64,000 bases of DNA from Salipiger profundus (GTDB taxonomy: Bacteria; Pseudomonadota; Alphaproteobacteria; Rhodobacterales; Rhodobacteraceae). The stretch spans positions 620,001 to 684,000 of the forward strand of contig NZ_CP014796.1 in assembly GCF_001969385.1 (NCBI RefSeq). Direction: 5' to 3'. Within the stretch, counting starts at the first letter, position 1. Each line of letters starts with the position of its first letter. The notes beneath the pieces were generated by a model that searched no databases, had not been told where the DNA came from, and saw only the letters and a list, made by a program, of their open reading frames with translations. A program made the position numbers and the translations under genes. Positions 46,369 through 55,586 of the stretch are shown one piece after another.

Positions 46369-48267
46369 CTAGCCTCCGGCATTCTCGCTGGCGGCCCATT
46401 CCCACGGACGGGTGAAGGCCCCGAGACAGTGACACACGGCGTCCTCGTCGGCGCCGTTGCGCTCGACTTGTGCCACAAGACCCCGGCGCCGATCATCGAT
46501 CACCGAGACGACCCGCGCCGGCAGCTCCGCGGCCTCGAGCGCGGCGTTGTAGACCCGCTCGATCGCCTGCATCCGCAGCGCCGGCTTGAAGACCTTGCCG
46601 ACGGCGGTCTTGGGCAGCTCGGGCAGGATGGTCAGGTGCTTGGGATAGGCCGCGCGCTCGTGGATATGCACCTTGGCATGGGCCATCAGCGCCTCTTCCG
46701 TGACCTCCGCTCCCTCGACCAGCTCGACGAAGGCGCAGGGCAGTTCGCCGGCGTGGGCGTCGGGCTGGCCGATCGCCCCTGCAAAGGCCACGGCCGGATG
46801 CGCCAGCAGGGCGTCCTCGATCTCGGCGGGGTCGATGTTGTGGCCGCCGCGGATGATGAGATCCTTCGCCCGCCCGGTGATCCAGAGGTAGCCGTCGGGG
46901 TCCATCCGACCGAGATCGCCGGTGCGCAGGTAGATACCCTCGTGGAACAGGTCATGGTTCTTGTCGACCTCGGTGTAGGTCGAGCCGGCATAGACGCCGG
47001 GGTTGGCAACGCAGATCTCGCCGACCTCGTCGGTGTCGCATTCGCGCGGGCCATCGGCGGTCTGCTTGACGATCTTGACGTGAGAATAGGGAAAGGGAAT
47101 GCCGATCGAGCCGACCTTCTTCTCGCCCTCGGGCGGGTTCACGGACACGAGGCAGGTCGCCTCGGTCAGCCCGTAGCCCTCGCAGATGGTGACGCCGCAG
47201 GCGCTCTCGAAGCGCCGGAACAGCTCCAGCGGCATCGGTGCGGAGCCCGAGAAGGCATATTTCACCGACGAGATGTCGGCGTCGACCTTGCGCTGCATCA
47301 GCGCCGAGACGGCGGTGGGCACGGTGATGACGAAGCTGATCTTCCAGCGCTCGCAAAGCTTCCAGAAATTGTCGAACACCCCCTCCCCGCGATAGCCGGC
47401 GGGGGTCGGAAAGACCACATGCGCCCCGGAGCAGAGCGCCGACATCAGGATGACATGCACCGCGAAGACGTGGAACAGCGGCAGCGGGCACATGATGGTG
47501 TCGCGCTCGGTGAACAGCAGCTGGTGCCCGAGCCAGCCGTTGTAGATCATCCCCGAGTATCGGTGCTGCGCCACCTTCGGCATGCCCGTGGTGCCGCCGG
47601 TGTGGAAGTAGGCCGCCACGCGGTCGCCGCGGCTGTCCTCGAAGGTGAGGGTCGTGGGCTGCTTGCGCATCTCGCGCGCGAAGCAGAGCACATCCGCATG
47701 CGGGTTCGCCGTCACCTTCGGCCGCAGGAAGGGCACGATCCAGGATTTCGGCGGGCTCAGATAGCGGTTTAGGTCCACCTCGAGCACGTAGTTCACGCCC
47801 GGCGCATGACGGCAGGCCTCGGCCACCTTCTGGGCCACGTCGGTCTTCGGGAAGGGTTTCAGCGTTACCACAACCTTGGCGCCGGTCTCGCGCAGGATGG
47901 CAGCGATCTGCTCGGGCTCGAGCAGCGGGTTGATCGGGTTCACGATCCCCGCCACGGCACCGCCCAGCAGGGTGCAGATCGTCTCGTTGGCGTTCGGCAG
48001 CACGTAGGCGATGGTGTCGGTCTCGCCGATGCCCAGACTGCGGAACAGGTTCGCCGCCTGAGTCGTGCGGTCCTTGAGCTCGGACCACGTGAGCGTCTCG
48101 GCCCGGTCGCGCGGCCCCGAGAGCAGCTGGTAGCTGACTGCCGGGCGGTCGGGAAAGGCCTCGGCCGTCCGGCACAGCTGCCCGTAGAGCGTGGGGGGCA
48201 CATCGCGTGCCTCCCACGGCATTTCGGCCTCGATGGCATTCCGGTCGCCCACGGACGCGAAAGTCAT
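46369..48267 (-). CDS. Acyl-CoA synthetase (AMP-forming)
   Basis: A 632-residue adenylating enzyme that makes acyl-CoA from a carboxylic acid, ATP and CoA. Seen: phosphate-binding loop YFHTGGTTGMPKVAQH, GYGLTEATCLVS, YLRTGDLGRMDPDGYLWITGRAKDLIIRGG, and C-terminal lysine in LPKTAVGKVFKPAL. A 50-residue C-terminal tail extends past the usual end. Substrate unknown, medium- or long-chain or aromatic acids possible. ATG 48267 follows GGGAGGAG. Alone on its strand. Confidence 0.88.
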   Translation of the reverse strand: MTFASVGDRNAIEAEMPWEARDVPPTLYGQLCRTAEAFPDRPAVSYQLLSGPRDRAETLTWSELKDRTTQAANLFRSLGIGETDTIAYVLPNANETICTLLGGAVAGIVNPINPLLEPEQIAAILRETGAKVVVTLKPFPKTDVAQKVAEACRHAPGVNYVLEVDLNRYLSPPKSWIVPFLRPKVTANPHADVLCFAREMRKQPTTLTFEDSRGDRVAAYFHTGGTTGMPKVAQHRYSGMIYNGWLGHQLLFTERDTIMCPLPLFHVFAVHVILMSALCSGAHVVFPTPAGYRGEGVFDNFWKLCERWKISFVITVPTAVSALMQRKVDADISSVKYAFSGSAPMPLELFRRFESACGVTICEGYGLTEATCLVSVNPPEGEKKVGSIGIPFPYSHVKIVKQTADGPRECDTDEVGEICVANPGVYAGSTYTEVDKNHDLFHEGIYLRTGDLGRMDPDGYLWITGRAKDLIIRGGHNIDPAEIEDALLAHPAVAFAGAIGQPDAHAGELPCAFVELVEGAEVTEEALMAHAKVHIHERAAYPKHLTILPELPKTAVGKVFKPALRMQAIERVYNAALEAAELPARVVSVIDDRRRGLVAQVERNGADEDAVCHCLGAFTRPWEWAASENAGG

Positions 48268-48457
48268 GGTCGTCGCTCCTCCCTGATCGCCCGGGATTCC
48301 TGCGCCTGAACACTTGCTCGCATGGCGCTCCCGGGGGTCGTCTCCCCGTGTGCCAGTCTGAGAAGGACGCGCCCGAGGCGCAAGAGTTCCCGACGTAACG
48401 GCAGCCGCCTCGCGACGCAACGTCCCGCGGCCCGGAAGGGGTGGACGTGCCGCGAAG

Positions 48458-49675
48458 TCAGCTTCGGGGCGCGCCGGCGCGTCTCCTGAGGAGGCCGGAA
48501 TAGAGCAGCAGACCCCAGTCGGCGAGCTCGGCCTCGACCCGCGCCCAGAGCCGCCCGAAGGTCAGCGGGTCCATCCGTGCGCCGGTGGCGATCTCGTCGA
48601 GCGTGCGACGGCCGTCGATCCCGGCGAGCACCGCCGCCGCCTCGCGCGGGAGCGTCAGCTCGGCGTCGAGCCGCCCGATGCGCAACGGCAGCGACCGGCC
48701 CTGCGCCACCGCGCGGGCCAGCGCCTGCCGCTTCACGCCGCGCAGGTGCGGCACGAGCTGCCGGTTGGTGCCGCGCGCGACCGTCGGGCCGCTGCCGTCC
48801 GCGACCGCGTAGGCCACGTGCATGCGGATCGTCCCGCGCAGCTTCTCGGCCACGGCCATGCGGTCGGCGGCGGGCATGGCCTGCGGCGGCTCGGTGATGC
48901 GCGCCAGGTCGTAGATCGCCGGCGTGGTGAAGCTGGCAAGCGCCCAGCCGGTCTGCTCGAGCGTTCCCAGCAGTTCGGGCACCGAGAAGGCGCGGTCCTG
49001 CCCGTGCAGGAGCAGGTCGTAGAACCCCGCGTCGCTTTCGTGGTGGTCCCCGAGGTTGACGTTGGCGGCGAACGGGTGCCCCTCGGGCAGGTCGGCCACA
49101 AGCCGCTTGGCCCGTGCCAGCCGCTCCTCGGGCGCGATCCCCTCGAAAAGCGCGCCGAAGGCCTCCTGCAGCGGATAGACCCCCGAGCGGCCGTAGGGCG
49201 CGTAGACCATGAACCCCATGCCGCCACCGGGCGCGAGCGCCGCCCGCAGTGCCCGGAAACCCTCGGCCGGGTCCGGCAGGTGATGCAGCACCCCGCAGCA
49301 GTCGATGTAGTCGAAAGGGCCGAGCGTCGCCGCCTCGAGCAGGCTGCCGGTGCGGAAGGTGATCGAGGTGAGCCCGCGTGCGGCGGCGCGGGCCTCGGCG
49401 ATCTCGCGCGCGGCGGTGGAAAGGTCGAGATAGGTGATCTCGGCAGGACGCCCCGCCTGCGCCATCACCGTGGCCAGCTGGATGAGCCCGTCACCGGTGC
49501 CGCCGCCCGCCACCAGCGCGCGCAGCGGACGCGACCAGTCGCGCTGCCCCTTCCACAGGAAGTGGTCCATCTCGAGCGGGTGCGACGGCGAGCCGGTGAT
49601 GAGCCGGCTCTTCTCGTCCTGCGGATCGCGCTCGGGATACGGATAGGCTTCGTACTGCTCTTTCACGGTGACCAT
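48458..49675 (-). CDS. Class I SAM-dependent methyltransferase
   Basis: A 405-residue protein with a Rossmann-type methyltransferase core. Seen: YEAYPYPERDPQDE, the SAM-binding glycine loop LVAGGGTGDGLIQLA, YLDLSTAAREIAEARAAARG, and YIDCCGVLHHLPDPAEGFRALRAALAPGG. The C-terminal third (after about 300) is an extra domain with LAGIDGRRTLDEIATGARMDPL, helix-rich, like winged regulatory domains. Target unknown. ATG 49675 is chosen over GTG 49684 for its distance from GGGGG. Confidence 0.8.
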   Translation of the reverse strand: MVTVKEQYEAYPYPERDPQDEKSRLITGSPSHPLEMDHFLWKGQRDWSRPLRALVAGGGTGDGLIQLATVMAQAGRPAEITYLDLSTAAREIAEARAAARGLTSITFRTGSLLEAATLGPFDYIDCCGVLHHLPDPAEGFRALRAALAPGGGMGFMVYAPYGRSGVYPLQEAFGALFEGIAPEERLARAKRLVADLPEGHPFAANVNLGDHHESDAGFYDLLLHGQDRAFSVPELLGTLEQTGWALASFTTPAIYDLARITEPPQAMPAADRMAVAEKLRGTIRMHVAYAVADGSGPTVARGTNRQLVPHLRGVKRQALARAVAQGRSLPLRIGRLDAELTLPREAAAVLAGIDGRRTLDEIATGARMDPLTFGRLWARVEAELADWGLLLYSGLLRRRAGAPRS

Positions 49676-49742
49676 GGCCTGCACCCCCTGCCCGTTCTCG
49701 ACCGGCGCGACAGTCGCACGCGGCGCGGGGGATGTCCAAGCC

Positions 49743-50045
49743 TCAGCGGTCCCTGCGGGCGCGGTCGAGCCGGGCCTCGAGCATCGAGAGCTCGGTCATC
49801 ATCCGCCGCCGTTCGCTGCGGTCGGCGGTCTCACGCAGTTCCTCGCGCAGGCGGGCCATCTCGCGCATGAGCGAGACCGCCTCGGGCACCGCGCCGTTGT
49901 CCTTGAGGATGCGGTTCAGCACCACGTTCTCCGGGTCGTCGGAGGGCGGCAGCGGCTTGCCGGCGCCCGGCAGGTTCTCGAAGGCGCCCTCTTCCTCGGC
50001 CTTGCGGATGCGGGCGTTGATGAGGTCGATCAGAGGGTGGTCCAT
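49743..50045 (-). CDS. DUF1992-family protein
   Basis: A 100-residue protein starting MDHPLIDLINARIRKAEEEGAFENLPGAGKPL, the typical start of DUF1992 proteins, followed by an arginine-rich coiled-coil segment. The ATG at 50045 lies inside the end of the GFA gene (16-base overlap), with AGGAG upstream inside that gene, so it is translationally coupled. Function unknown. Confidence 0.82.
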   Translation of the reverse strand: MDHPLIDLINARIRKAEEEGAFENLPGAGKPLPPSDDPENVVLNRILKDNGAVPEAVSLMREMARLREELRETADRSERRRMMTELSMLEARLDRARRDR

Positions 50046-50557
50046 CGCTCCGGCGCCTCCTGTTGCTGCTGTTGCTGCTGCTCGTGCTGCCGGGCCTGGC
50101 GCGCGAGCTCGGCCTCGCGGCGGGCGAGCGCCTCGGGGCGCCAGGTGGTCGAGCGGCGGTAGTACTCCGGGAACACGCGGGCGCCCTCGGGGAAGGTGAT
50201 CCAGGGCGGCGCGGTGTCGGTGTAGATGAAGACGTCGGGGGTGAGCTCGGCGGCGCGGTCGAGCGTGCCGATGCGCACGAAGGCGAAGGCGCGCCCGCCG
50301 CCGGCGTAATGCGACCAGAGCGCCACCTCGCAGGTCGGGCAGCGCGCCACGATCTGCCCCTTGCCGCTGGCCGAGGGCAGCGTGACATCGTGCGGGCGGC
50401 CCGCGTCGAGCGCCACGCAACGGGTCTCGATCATCGCGTTGAGCGCGAAGGCCGAGCCGGTCTCGCGCTGGCACCAGGTGCAGTGGCAGCAGTGGATGAT
50501 GAGCGGCGTGTCGGTCAGGTGGAAGCGGATCGCTCCGCAGGTGCAGCGCCCGTTCAT
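50030..50557 (-). CDS. GFA-family (glutathione-dependent formaldehyde-activating-like) protein with poly-glutamine tail
   Basis: A 175-residue zinc protein of the GFA/CENP-V fold. Seen: GRCTCGAIRF, HCCHCTWCQRETGSAFALNAMI and CPTCEVALWSHYAGGG, giving the zinc cysteines. The C-terminal 30 residues are atypical: a basic Arg/Ala segment and a run of seven glutamines (CAG/CAA codons, about 50057-50092), after which the frame ends in the DUF1992 gene. Role unknown; ATG 50557 follows CGGAGGACGCC. Confidence 0.82.
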   Translation of the reverse strand: MNGRCTCGAIRFHLTDTPLIIHCCHCTWCQRETGSAFALNAMIETRCVALDAGRPHDVTLPSASGKGQIVARCPTCEVALWSHYAGGGRAFAFVRIGTLDRAAELTPDVFIYTDTAPPWITFPEGARVFPEYYRRSTTWRPEALARREAELARQARQHEQQQQQQQEAPERWTTL

Positions 50558-50658
50558 GGCGTCCTCCGGCTGGGTCGGAGACAGCATGCCGCGGGCGGCC
50601 GCGATTTTCCAGAGGGACGGCCCGAGGCCCGGCCTGGCGCGGGCCCCGGGCCCGCGCG

Positions 50659-50731
50659 TGGGGGCGCTGCCCCCGTCGCTTGCGCGACTCCCCCGGGAAT
50701 ATTTGAGGCCAGAAGAAGCCCCGGGCGCGTG
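50659..50731. repeat. Dispersed intergenic repeat, copy C
   Basis: GGGGGCGCTGCCCCC hairpin, then CCCCCGGGAATATTTGAGGCCAG and AAGAAGCCCCGGGCGCG, the reverse orientation of copy A and equal in order to the left half of the copy at 39841. It separates the GFA gene start from the 3' end of the 5'-nucleotidase gene. Confidence 0.7.
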
Positions 50732-50770
50732 GTCAGGCCGGCGCGCCCGGGCGGTGGTCGTGGGACAGGA

Positions 50771-52348
50771 TCACTCGGAAAAGGTGATGCGGCCGTCGGT
50801 ATAGGGCTCGTAGGGCGAATTGTCCGCCAGGTATTCCGCCGTCACGTCCGCCAGGTCGGGCCCGAAGTCATAGGCGTTCGCGGCGTCCACGAACATCCGG
50901 TAGCCGTCGCCGCCGTTGCGCACGAAGTTGTTCGACACCATGCCGTAGGTCGCCTCGGGGTCGAGCGGCTGCCACTCGCCGTCCATTTCGACCATGATCT
51001 CCGAGACCCGCTCGCCCGTGGGCGCATCCGGCGAGATGACGAACTTGAGGCCGGCAACCTGCGGGAAGCGGCCGTCGTCCTCGGGATCGTCGAACTGGCC
51101 CATGCCGTTCTCGAGCGCCGCCTTAAGCGTTTCGCCCGTCACCTCGAAGGTCGAGAGCGTGTTCTGGAAGGGCAGCACCGTCAGCACCTCGCCCATGGTG
51201 ATCTCGCCTTCGTCGATCGAGGCGCGCAGCCCGCCGCTGTTGTTCAGCGCGACCTGGATGCCCTGGTCGCGGACCCGGTCGAGCATCGCCTCGGCCACGA
51301 GGTTGCCCATGGCGCATTCCTCGTGCCGGCAGACCCCGCGGTCGCCCTCGATGGGCGCCGCGGCCTCGGCCACCACCTCGTTGCGGATCTCGTCCAGCGG
51401 CTGCGCCGCCTCCGAGATGCGCGAGACGGTGTCCTCGTCCTCGGTCACGCCCGCGTCCATGATGATCGGCGCGCCGCTGGCCTCGATCACCGTGCCCTCA
51501 TCGTCGAAGGTCACGTTCAGCTCGCCCAGGAACTTGCCGTAGGCATAGGCCGATACGATGGCGGTCTCACCCACCATGGTCGGATAGGGGCCCTCGGCAT
51601 CGTCCATGTCACCCAGCAGCGTGTTGGTGTGACCGCCCACGATCACGTCCACTCCGGTGGTGTTCTCGGCCACCCGCTGGTCGACGCCGTAGCCCGAGTG
51701 CGACAGCACGACGATCTTGTTCACGCCCTCGCCGGTCAGCTTGTCGACCTCGCCCTGCACCGCATCGACCGGGTCGGTGAAGACCACGTTCGGCCCGGGC
51801 GAGGACAGCTCGTCGGTGTTCTGCGGCGTCAGCCCGATCAGGCCGATCTTCTCGCCGTTCTTCTCGATCACGGTGGACTTCATGATCGCGTCCGAGATCA
51901 GCGGCTCGCCCGAGAGGTCGGCGTTCGACATCAGCACCGGGAACTCGACCGCCTCGGTGAAGCCCTTCAGGACCTCGGGGCCGTCGTCGAACTCGTGGTT
52001 GCCGACCGTCATCGCGTCGTAACCCATCTTGTTCATCATCTCGGCGGCAAGCTTGCCCTTGTAGTAGGTGTAGAACAGCGTGCCCTGGAACTGGTCGCCG
52101 CCGTCGACCAGCAGCCAGTTATCGCTGCGCGACTTGGCCTCGTCGATCGCCGTCACCAGCCGCGCCGAGCCGCCAAAGCACTCGCCCTCGGCATTCGCCT
52201 CGGCGCCGCAGGTCGAATCGTACTTGCTGATCGGCTCGAAGCGGGCGTGGAAGTCGTTGGTGTGGAGGATTGTCAGCGAATACTCGGCGCTGGCGACGCC
52301 GGCGCTGAGCGCAAGCGCCGCGGCACTCGTCAGGAGACGGAAGGACAT
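50771..52348 (-). CDS. Bifunctional 5'-nucleotidase/UDP-sugar hydrolase-type metallophosphoesterase
   Basis: A 525-residue exported enzyme: signal MSFRLLTSAAALALSAGVASAEYS, then the metallophosphatase domain with ILHTNDFHARFEP, VDGGDQFQGT, GNHEFDDG, SHSGYGVDQ and GGHTNTLLG, and a C-terminal 5_nucleotid_C domain with NNSGGLRASIDEGEITMGEVLTVLPFQNTL. It recovers phosphate and nucleosides in the periplasm. ATG 52348 gives the canonical signal peptide; the frame opens further to 52423. Confidence 0.9.
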   Translation of the reverse strand: MSFRLLTSAAALALSAGVASAEYSLTILHTNDFHARFEPISKYDSTCGAEANAEGECFGGSARLVTAIDEAKSRSDNWLLVDGGDQFQGTLFYTYYKGKLAAEMMNKMGYDAMTVGNHEFDDGPEVLKGFTEAVEFPVLMSNADLSGEPLISDAIMKSTVIEKNGEKIGLIGLTPQNTDELSSPGPNVVFTDPVDAVQGEVDKLTGEGVNKIVVLSHSGYGVDQRVAENTTGVDVIVGGHTNTLLGDMDDAEGPYPTMVGETAIVSAYAYGKFLGELNVTFDDEGTVIEASGAPIIMDAGVTEDEDTVSRISEAAQPLDEIRNEVVAEAAAPIEGDRGVCRHEECAMGNLVAEAMLDRVRDQGIQVALNNSGGLRASIDEGEITMGEVLTVLPFQNTLSTFEVTGETLKAALENGMGQFDDPEDDGRFPQVAGLKFVISPDAPTGERVSEIMVEMDGEWQPLDPEATYGMVSNNFVRNGGDGYRMFVDAANAYDFGPDLADVTAEYLADNSPYEPYTDGRITFSE

Positions 52349-52592
52349 GGTGAAACCTCTCTGTGGGCGTTTTGTCGCGGAATGGTGCAACGGGGGCGGG
52401 AACCTGTCAAAGCCTTGCTTCACTTGACGTAACGCCCGGGAGCGGGCGCGGCACCGTGTCGCTCATTCCGACCGCAGGCCGCGCGCACTCCTTTCGCGAG
52501 CCACGGGGGCGCGCCTTCGACCGCACCTGGTTAGCGCGCCTTCGGCGCGACGGGGATTGACCGGGCGCGCGTTCCCCGGCATCTGGTGAGAC

Positions 52593-52931
52593 ATGCTGAT
52601 CTACAAGATCCTGAGGTCCGGGGAATGGACCGCCCTGAAGCGCGACGGCGAGACCGCCGGCGCGCCGATCGACGAGGCCGACGGCTACGTGCACTTCTCG
52701 ACTCTCGAGCAGGTGCGCGAGACCGCCGCCAAGCATTTCGCCGGCGAGGAAGGGCTCTACCTTCTGGCGCTCGAAGCCGACGAGCTTGGCGAGGCGCTGA
52801 AATGGGAGCCCTCGCGCGGGGGTGCACTGTTCCCGCATCTCTACGGGCCGCTGCGCCTGTCGGACGTGCGCTGGTCGCGGCCGCTGCAGATGGGGCTCGG
52901 CGGACACGTCTTCCCGGATGACATGACATGA
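52593..52931 (+). CDS. DUF952-family protein
   Basis: A 112-residue protein with [39 protein letters not shown] and [18 protein letters not shown], the DUF952 family. Function unknown. It overlaps pyrD by four bases (ATGA at 52928-52931) and so probably belongs to the DUF952-pyrD-arsC transcript. Confidence 0.85.
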   Translation: MLIYKILRSGEWTALKRDGETAGAPIDEADGYVHFSTLEQVRETAAKHFAGEEGLYLLALEADELGEALKWEPSRGGALFPHLYGPLRLSDVRWSRPLQMGLGGHVFPDDMT

Positions 52932-53986
52932 GCCTGGTCGAGCGGGCGGGCCTCGCGCTCCTGCGACGGATGGACCCGGAAGCCGCGCATGGGCTGGCGC
53001 TGAAGGCCCTGCAGTCGGGGCTGGCGCCCTCCCCCGGGCGGATCACCTCGGACCGGCTGCGCTGCACCGTTGCGGGGCTCGACCTTCCGAACCCGCTGGG
53101 GCTGGCGGCGGGCTTCGACAAGAACGCCGAGGCGCTCCCGGGGCTCGCCCGCGCGGGCTTCGGCTTCGTCGAGGTCGGCGCCGCCACGCCGCGACCGCAG
53201 CCCGGCAATCCGAAGCCGCGGCTCTTCCGACTGACCGAGGACCGTGCCGCGATCAACCGGTTCGGGTTCAACAACGACGGCATGGAGGCCATCGCCGGAC
53301 GGCTCATGCACCGCCCCGAGGGCATGGTGCTGGGCCTGAACCTCGGCGCCAACAAGGACAGCGCCGACCGCGCCGCCGATTTCGCCACGGTGCTCACCCG
53401 CTGCGGCGCCGATCTCGATTTCGCCACGGTCAACGTGAGCTCGCCCAACACCGAGAAGCTGCGCGACCTGCAGGGCAAGGAGGCGCTTTCGGCGCTGCTT
53501 GCCGGGGTCATGGAGGCACGCGACGGGCTCGAGCGCCCGGTGCCGGTATTCCTCAAGATCGCGCCGGATCTCGATGCGCAGGGCCTCGAGGACGTGGCCG
53601 AGGTGGCGCTGAGTTCGGGCGTCGCCGGGGTGATCGCCACCAACACCACGCTGTCGCGCGACGGGCTCGCCTCGCGGTTCCGGGACGAGACCGGCGGGCT
53701 GTCGGGCCAGCCGCTGTTCGAGCGCGCCACAAGGGTGCTGGCGCGGCTGTCGCAGCTCACCGAGGGCCGTCTGCCGCTGATCGGGGTCGGCGGGGTCGGC
53801 TCGGGCGAACAGGCCTATGCCAAGATCCGGGCGGGGGCCTCGGCGGTGCAGCTCTACACGGCGCTGGTCTATGGCGGCCTGAGCCTCGTTGCCGAGATCC
53901 TGCACGACCTCGATGCGCTGCTCGCGCGCGACGGCTTCGCCAGCGTGGCCGACGCCGTGGGCTCCGGACGCGAGGACTGGCTGTGA
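52928..53986 (+). CDS. pyrD: Dihydroorotate dehydrogenase (quinone), class 2
   Basis: Oxidises dihydroorotate to orotate in pyrimidine synthesis, passing electrons to quinone; 352 residues. Seen: the N-terminal amphipathic part [20 protein letters not shown] typical of class 2, [44 protein letters not shown] with the catalytic serine, and [32 protein letters not shown]. It overlaps arsC by four bases. Confidence 0.95.
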   Translation: MSLVERAGLALLRRMDPEAAHGLALKALQSGLAPSPGRITSDRLRCTVAGLDLPNPLGLAAGFDKNAEALPGLARAGFGFVEVGAATPRPQPGNPKPRLFRLTEDRAAINRFGFNNDGMEAIAGRLMHRPEGMVLGLNLGANKDSADRAADFATVLTRCGADLDFATVNVSSPNTEKLRDLQGKEALSALLAGVMEARDGLERPVPVFLKIAPDLDAQGLEDVAEVALSSGVAGVIATNTTLSRDGLASRFRDETGGLSGQPLFERATRVLARLSQLTEGRLPLIGVGGVGSGEQAYAKIRAGASAVQLYTALVYGGLSLVAEILHDLDALLARDGFASVADAVGSGREDWL

Positions 53987-54321
53987 TCCTCTGGCACAAC
54001 CCGCGCTGCTCGAAGTCACGCGAGGCGCTGGCCCTGCTCGAGGCGCGCGGCGCCGATGTGCAGATCCGCCGCTATCTCGAGGATGCGCCGTCTCTCGACG
54101 AACTGACGTCGGCACAGGCCGTGCTCGGTCTGTCCGCCATCGAGATGATGCGCCCCAAGGAAGCAGCCTTTCGCGAGATGGGGCTGAGCCGGGATGCCGA
54201 CGACGAAACGCTGCTGCGCGCCATGGCCGAGCAGCCGAAGCTGATCGAGCGGCCGGTGCTGTTTGCCGGTGACCGCGCCGTGATCGGGCGGCCCCCGGAA
54301 CGGGTGCTCGAGCTGCTCTGA
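53983..54321 (+). CDS. ArsC-family protein (arsenate reductase/Spx-like)
   Basis: A 112-residue thioredoxin-fold protein with catalytic Cys9 in [21 protein letters not shown], and [19 protein letters not shown], the arginine-bearing ArsC pattern. In ArsC these residues reduce arsenate using glutathione/glutaredoxin. No ars operon is nearby, and the coupling with pyrD is common in alphaproteobacteria, so a housekeeping role is possible. Confidence 0.82.
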   Translation: MILWHNPRCSKSREALALLEARGADVQIRRYLEDAPSLDELTSAQAVLGLSAIEMMRPKEAAFREMGLSRDADDETLLRAMAEQPKLIERPVLFAGDRAVIGRPPERVLELL

Positions 54322-54340
54322 ACCGCCCTGGACCGCGGGC

Positions 54341-55561
54341 TCAGTCGTAGCTGCGCGTGTCCTCGATCACCACGCCGTCGCGCGGCAACCCGCCGGGCTT
54401 CACCAGCTCCACCTTGCCCTTGAGCTTCAGCACGTCGGCCACGGTGCCGGCATAGGTCTCCGGGCTGTCCGCCTCGGTCTCGATGCGCACCGTCATCACG
54501 TCCATCTCGCCCTCGCGGCTGGCGATGACGCGGGCGCGGTCGATCTCGGGGTGTTTCGCCACCAGTGCCGCGACCTGCTCGGGGCGCACGAACATGCCCT
54601 TGATCTTGGTGGTCTGGTCGGCGCGGCCCATCCAGCCCTTGATCCGCATGTTGGTGCGGCCGCAGGGGCTTTCGCCCGCCATCACCGCCGACATGTCGCC
54701 GGTGGCGAAGCGGATCAGCGGGTAATCGGGGTTGAGCGTGGTCACCACGATCTCGCCCACCTCACCGGGAGCGACCGGGTCGCCGGTGCCTGGGGTGACG
54801 ATCTCGACGATGACCTGCTCGTCGACGATCATCCCTTCCATCGCGTCGCTCTCGTAGGCGACCATCCCGAGATCGGCGGTGGCATAGCACTGCCGGCAGG
54901 TGATCCAGCGGTCGGCGTAATACTCGCGCAGCGACGGGAACAGTGCCCCGCCCGAGACCGCCGCCCGGGTGATCTTGAGCGCCAGCCCCATCTCGTCGGC
55001 CTTCTCGAGGATCACCTTCAGGTAGTCGGGCGTGCCCGCGTAGGCAGTGACGCCGAGGTCATGCGCCGCCCGCGCCTGCAACTCGGTCTGGCCGGTGCCG
55101 GCAGGCAGCACCGCCGCCCCCACGGCCCGGGCGCCGTTCTCGAAGATCATGCCGGCGGGGGTCAGGTGGTAGCCGAAGCAGTTCTGCACGATGTCGCCGG
55201 GGCCGACGCCGCAGGCGTGCAGGAAGCGGCCCAGCCGCCACCAGTTCGGCTCGATGCCGCCCGGCTCGTAGATCGGTCCCGGCGACTGGAACACATGCGC
55301 GAAGCCATGCGCCGGGCGCGCGGCATAGCCGCCGAAGGGCGCCTCGGGGCCCTGCGCCTCGACCAGCGCCGACTTGCGCAGCACCGGCAGTTTCGCCAGC
55401 GCCGCGAGGTCGGTCACCTCGGCCGGGTCGATGTCCGCGAGCGCGCCGGCATAGCCCGGCAGTTTCTGCGCGCGGGCGATCTGCACCGGCAGCGCCTCGG
55501 CCAGTGCCGCCGCGCGGGTGTCAGCGCTGCGGGTTTCCAGATCGTCGAAATAGCTGCTCAT
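54341..55561 (-). CDS. Phenylacetate--CoA ligase-like AMP-forming enzyme
   Basis: A 406-residue ANL ligase like PaaK. The usual phosphate-loop SSGTTG is replaced by FQSPGPIYEPGG near residue 93, as in the sublineage found with HAAT transporters. Other motifs: QCYATADLGMVAYESD, GEIVVTTLNPDYPLIRFATGDMSA, and GWMGRADQTTKIKGMFVRPEQVA. It lies at the end of the transporter cluster, on the same strand. Substrate: probably an aromatic or branched acid. Confidence 0.82.
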   Translation of the reverse strand: MSSYFDDLETRSADTRAAALAEALPVQIARAQKLPGYAGALADIDPAEVTDLAALAKLPVLRKSALVEAQGPEAPFGGYAARPAHGFAHVFQSPGPIYEPGGIEPNWWRLGRFLHACGVGPGDIVQNCFGYHLTPAGMIFENGARAVGAAVLPAGTGQTELQARAAHDLGVTAYAGTPDYLKVILEKADEMGLALKITRAAVSGGALFPSLREYYADRWITCRQCYATADLGMVAYESDAMEGMIVDEQVIVEIVTPGTGDPVAPGEVGEIVVTTLNPDYPLIRFATGDMSAVMAGESPCGRTNMRIKGWMGRADQTTKIKGMFVRPEQVAALVAKHPEIDRARVIASREGEMDVMTVRIETEADSPETYAGTVADVLKLKGKVELVKPGGLPRDGVVIEDTRSYD

Positions 55562-55586
55562 CCGAGCCTCCCTGTCCTGTCCCGGA

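Noticed and set aside
50057..50092. CAG-type repeat read as a short CRISPR-like or tandem repeat array
   Set aside because: The repeat unit is three bases, in frame inside a gene and without spacers; it encodes glutamines.
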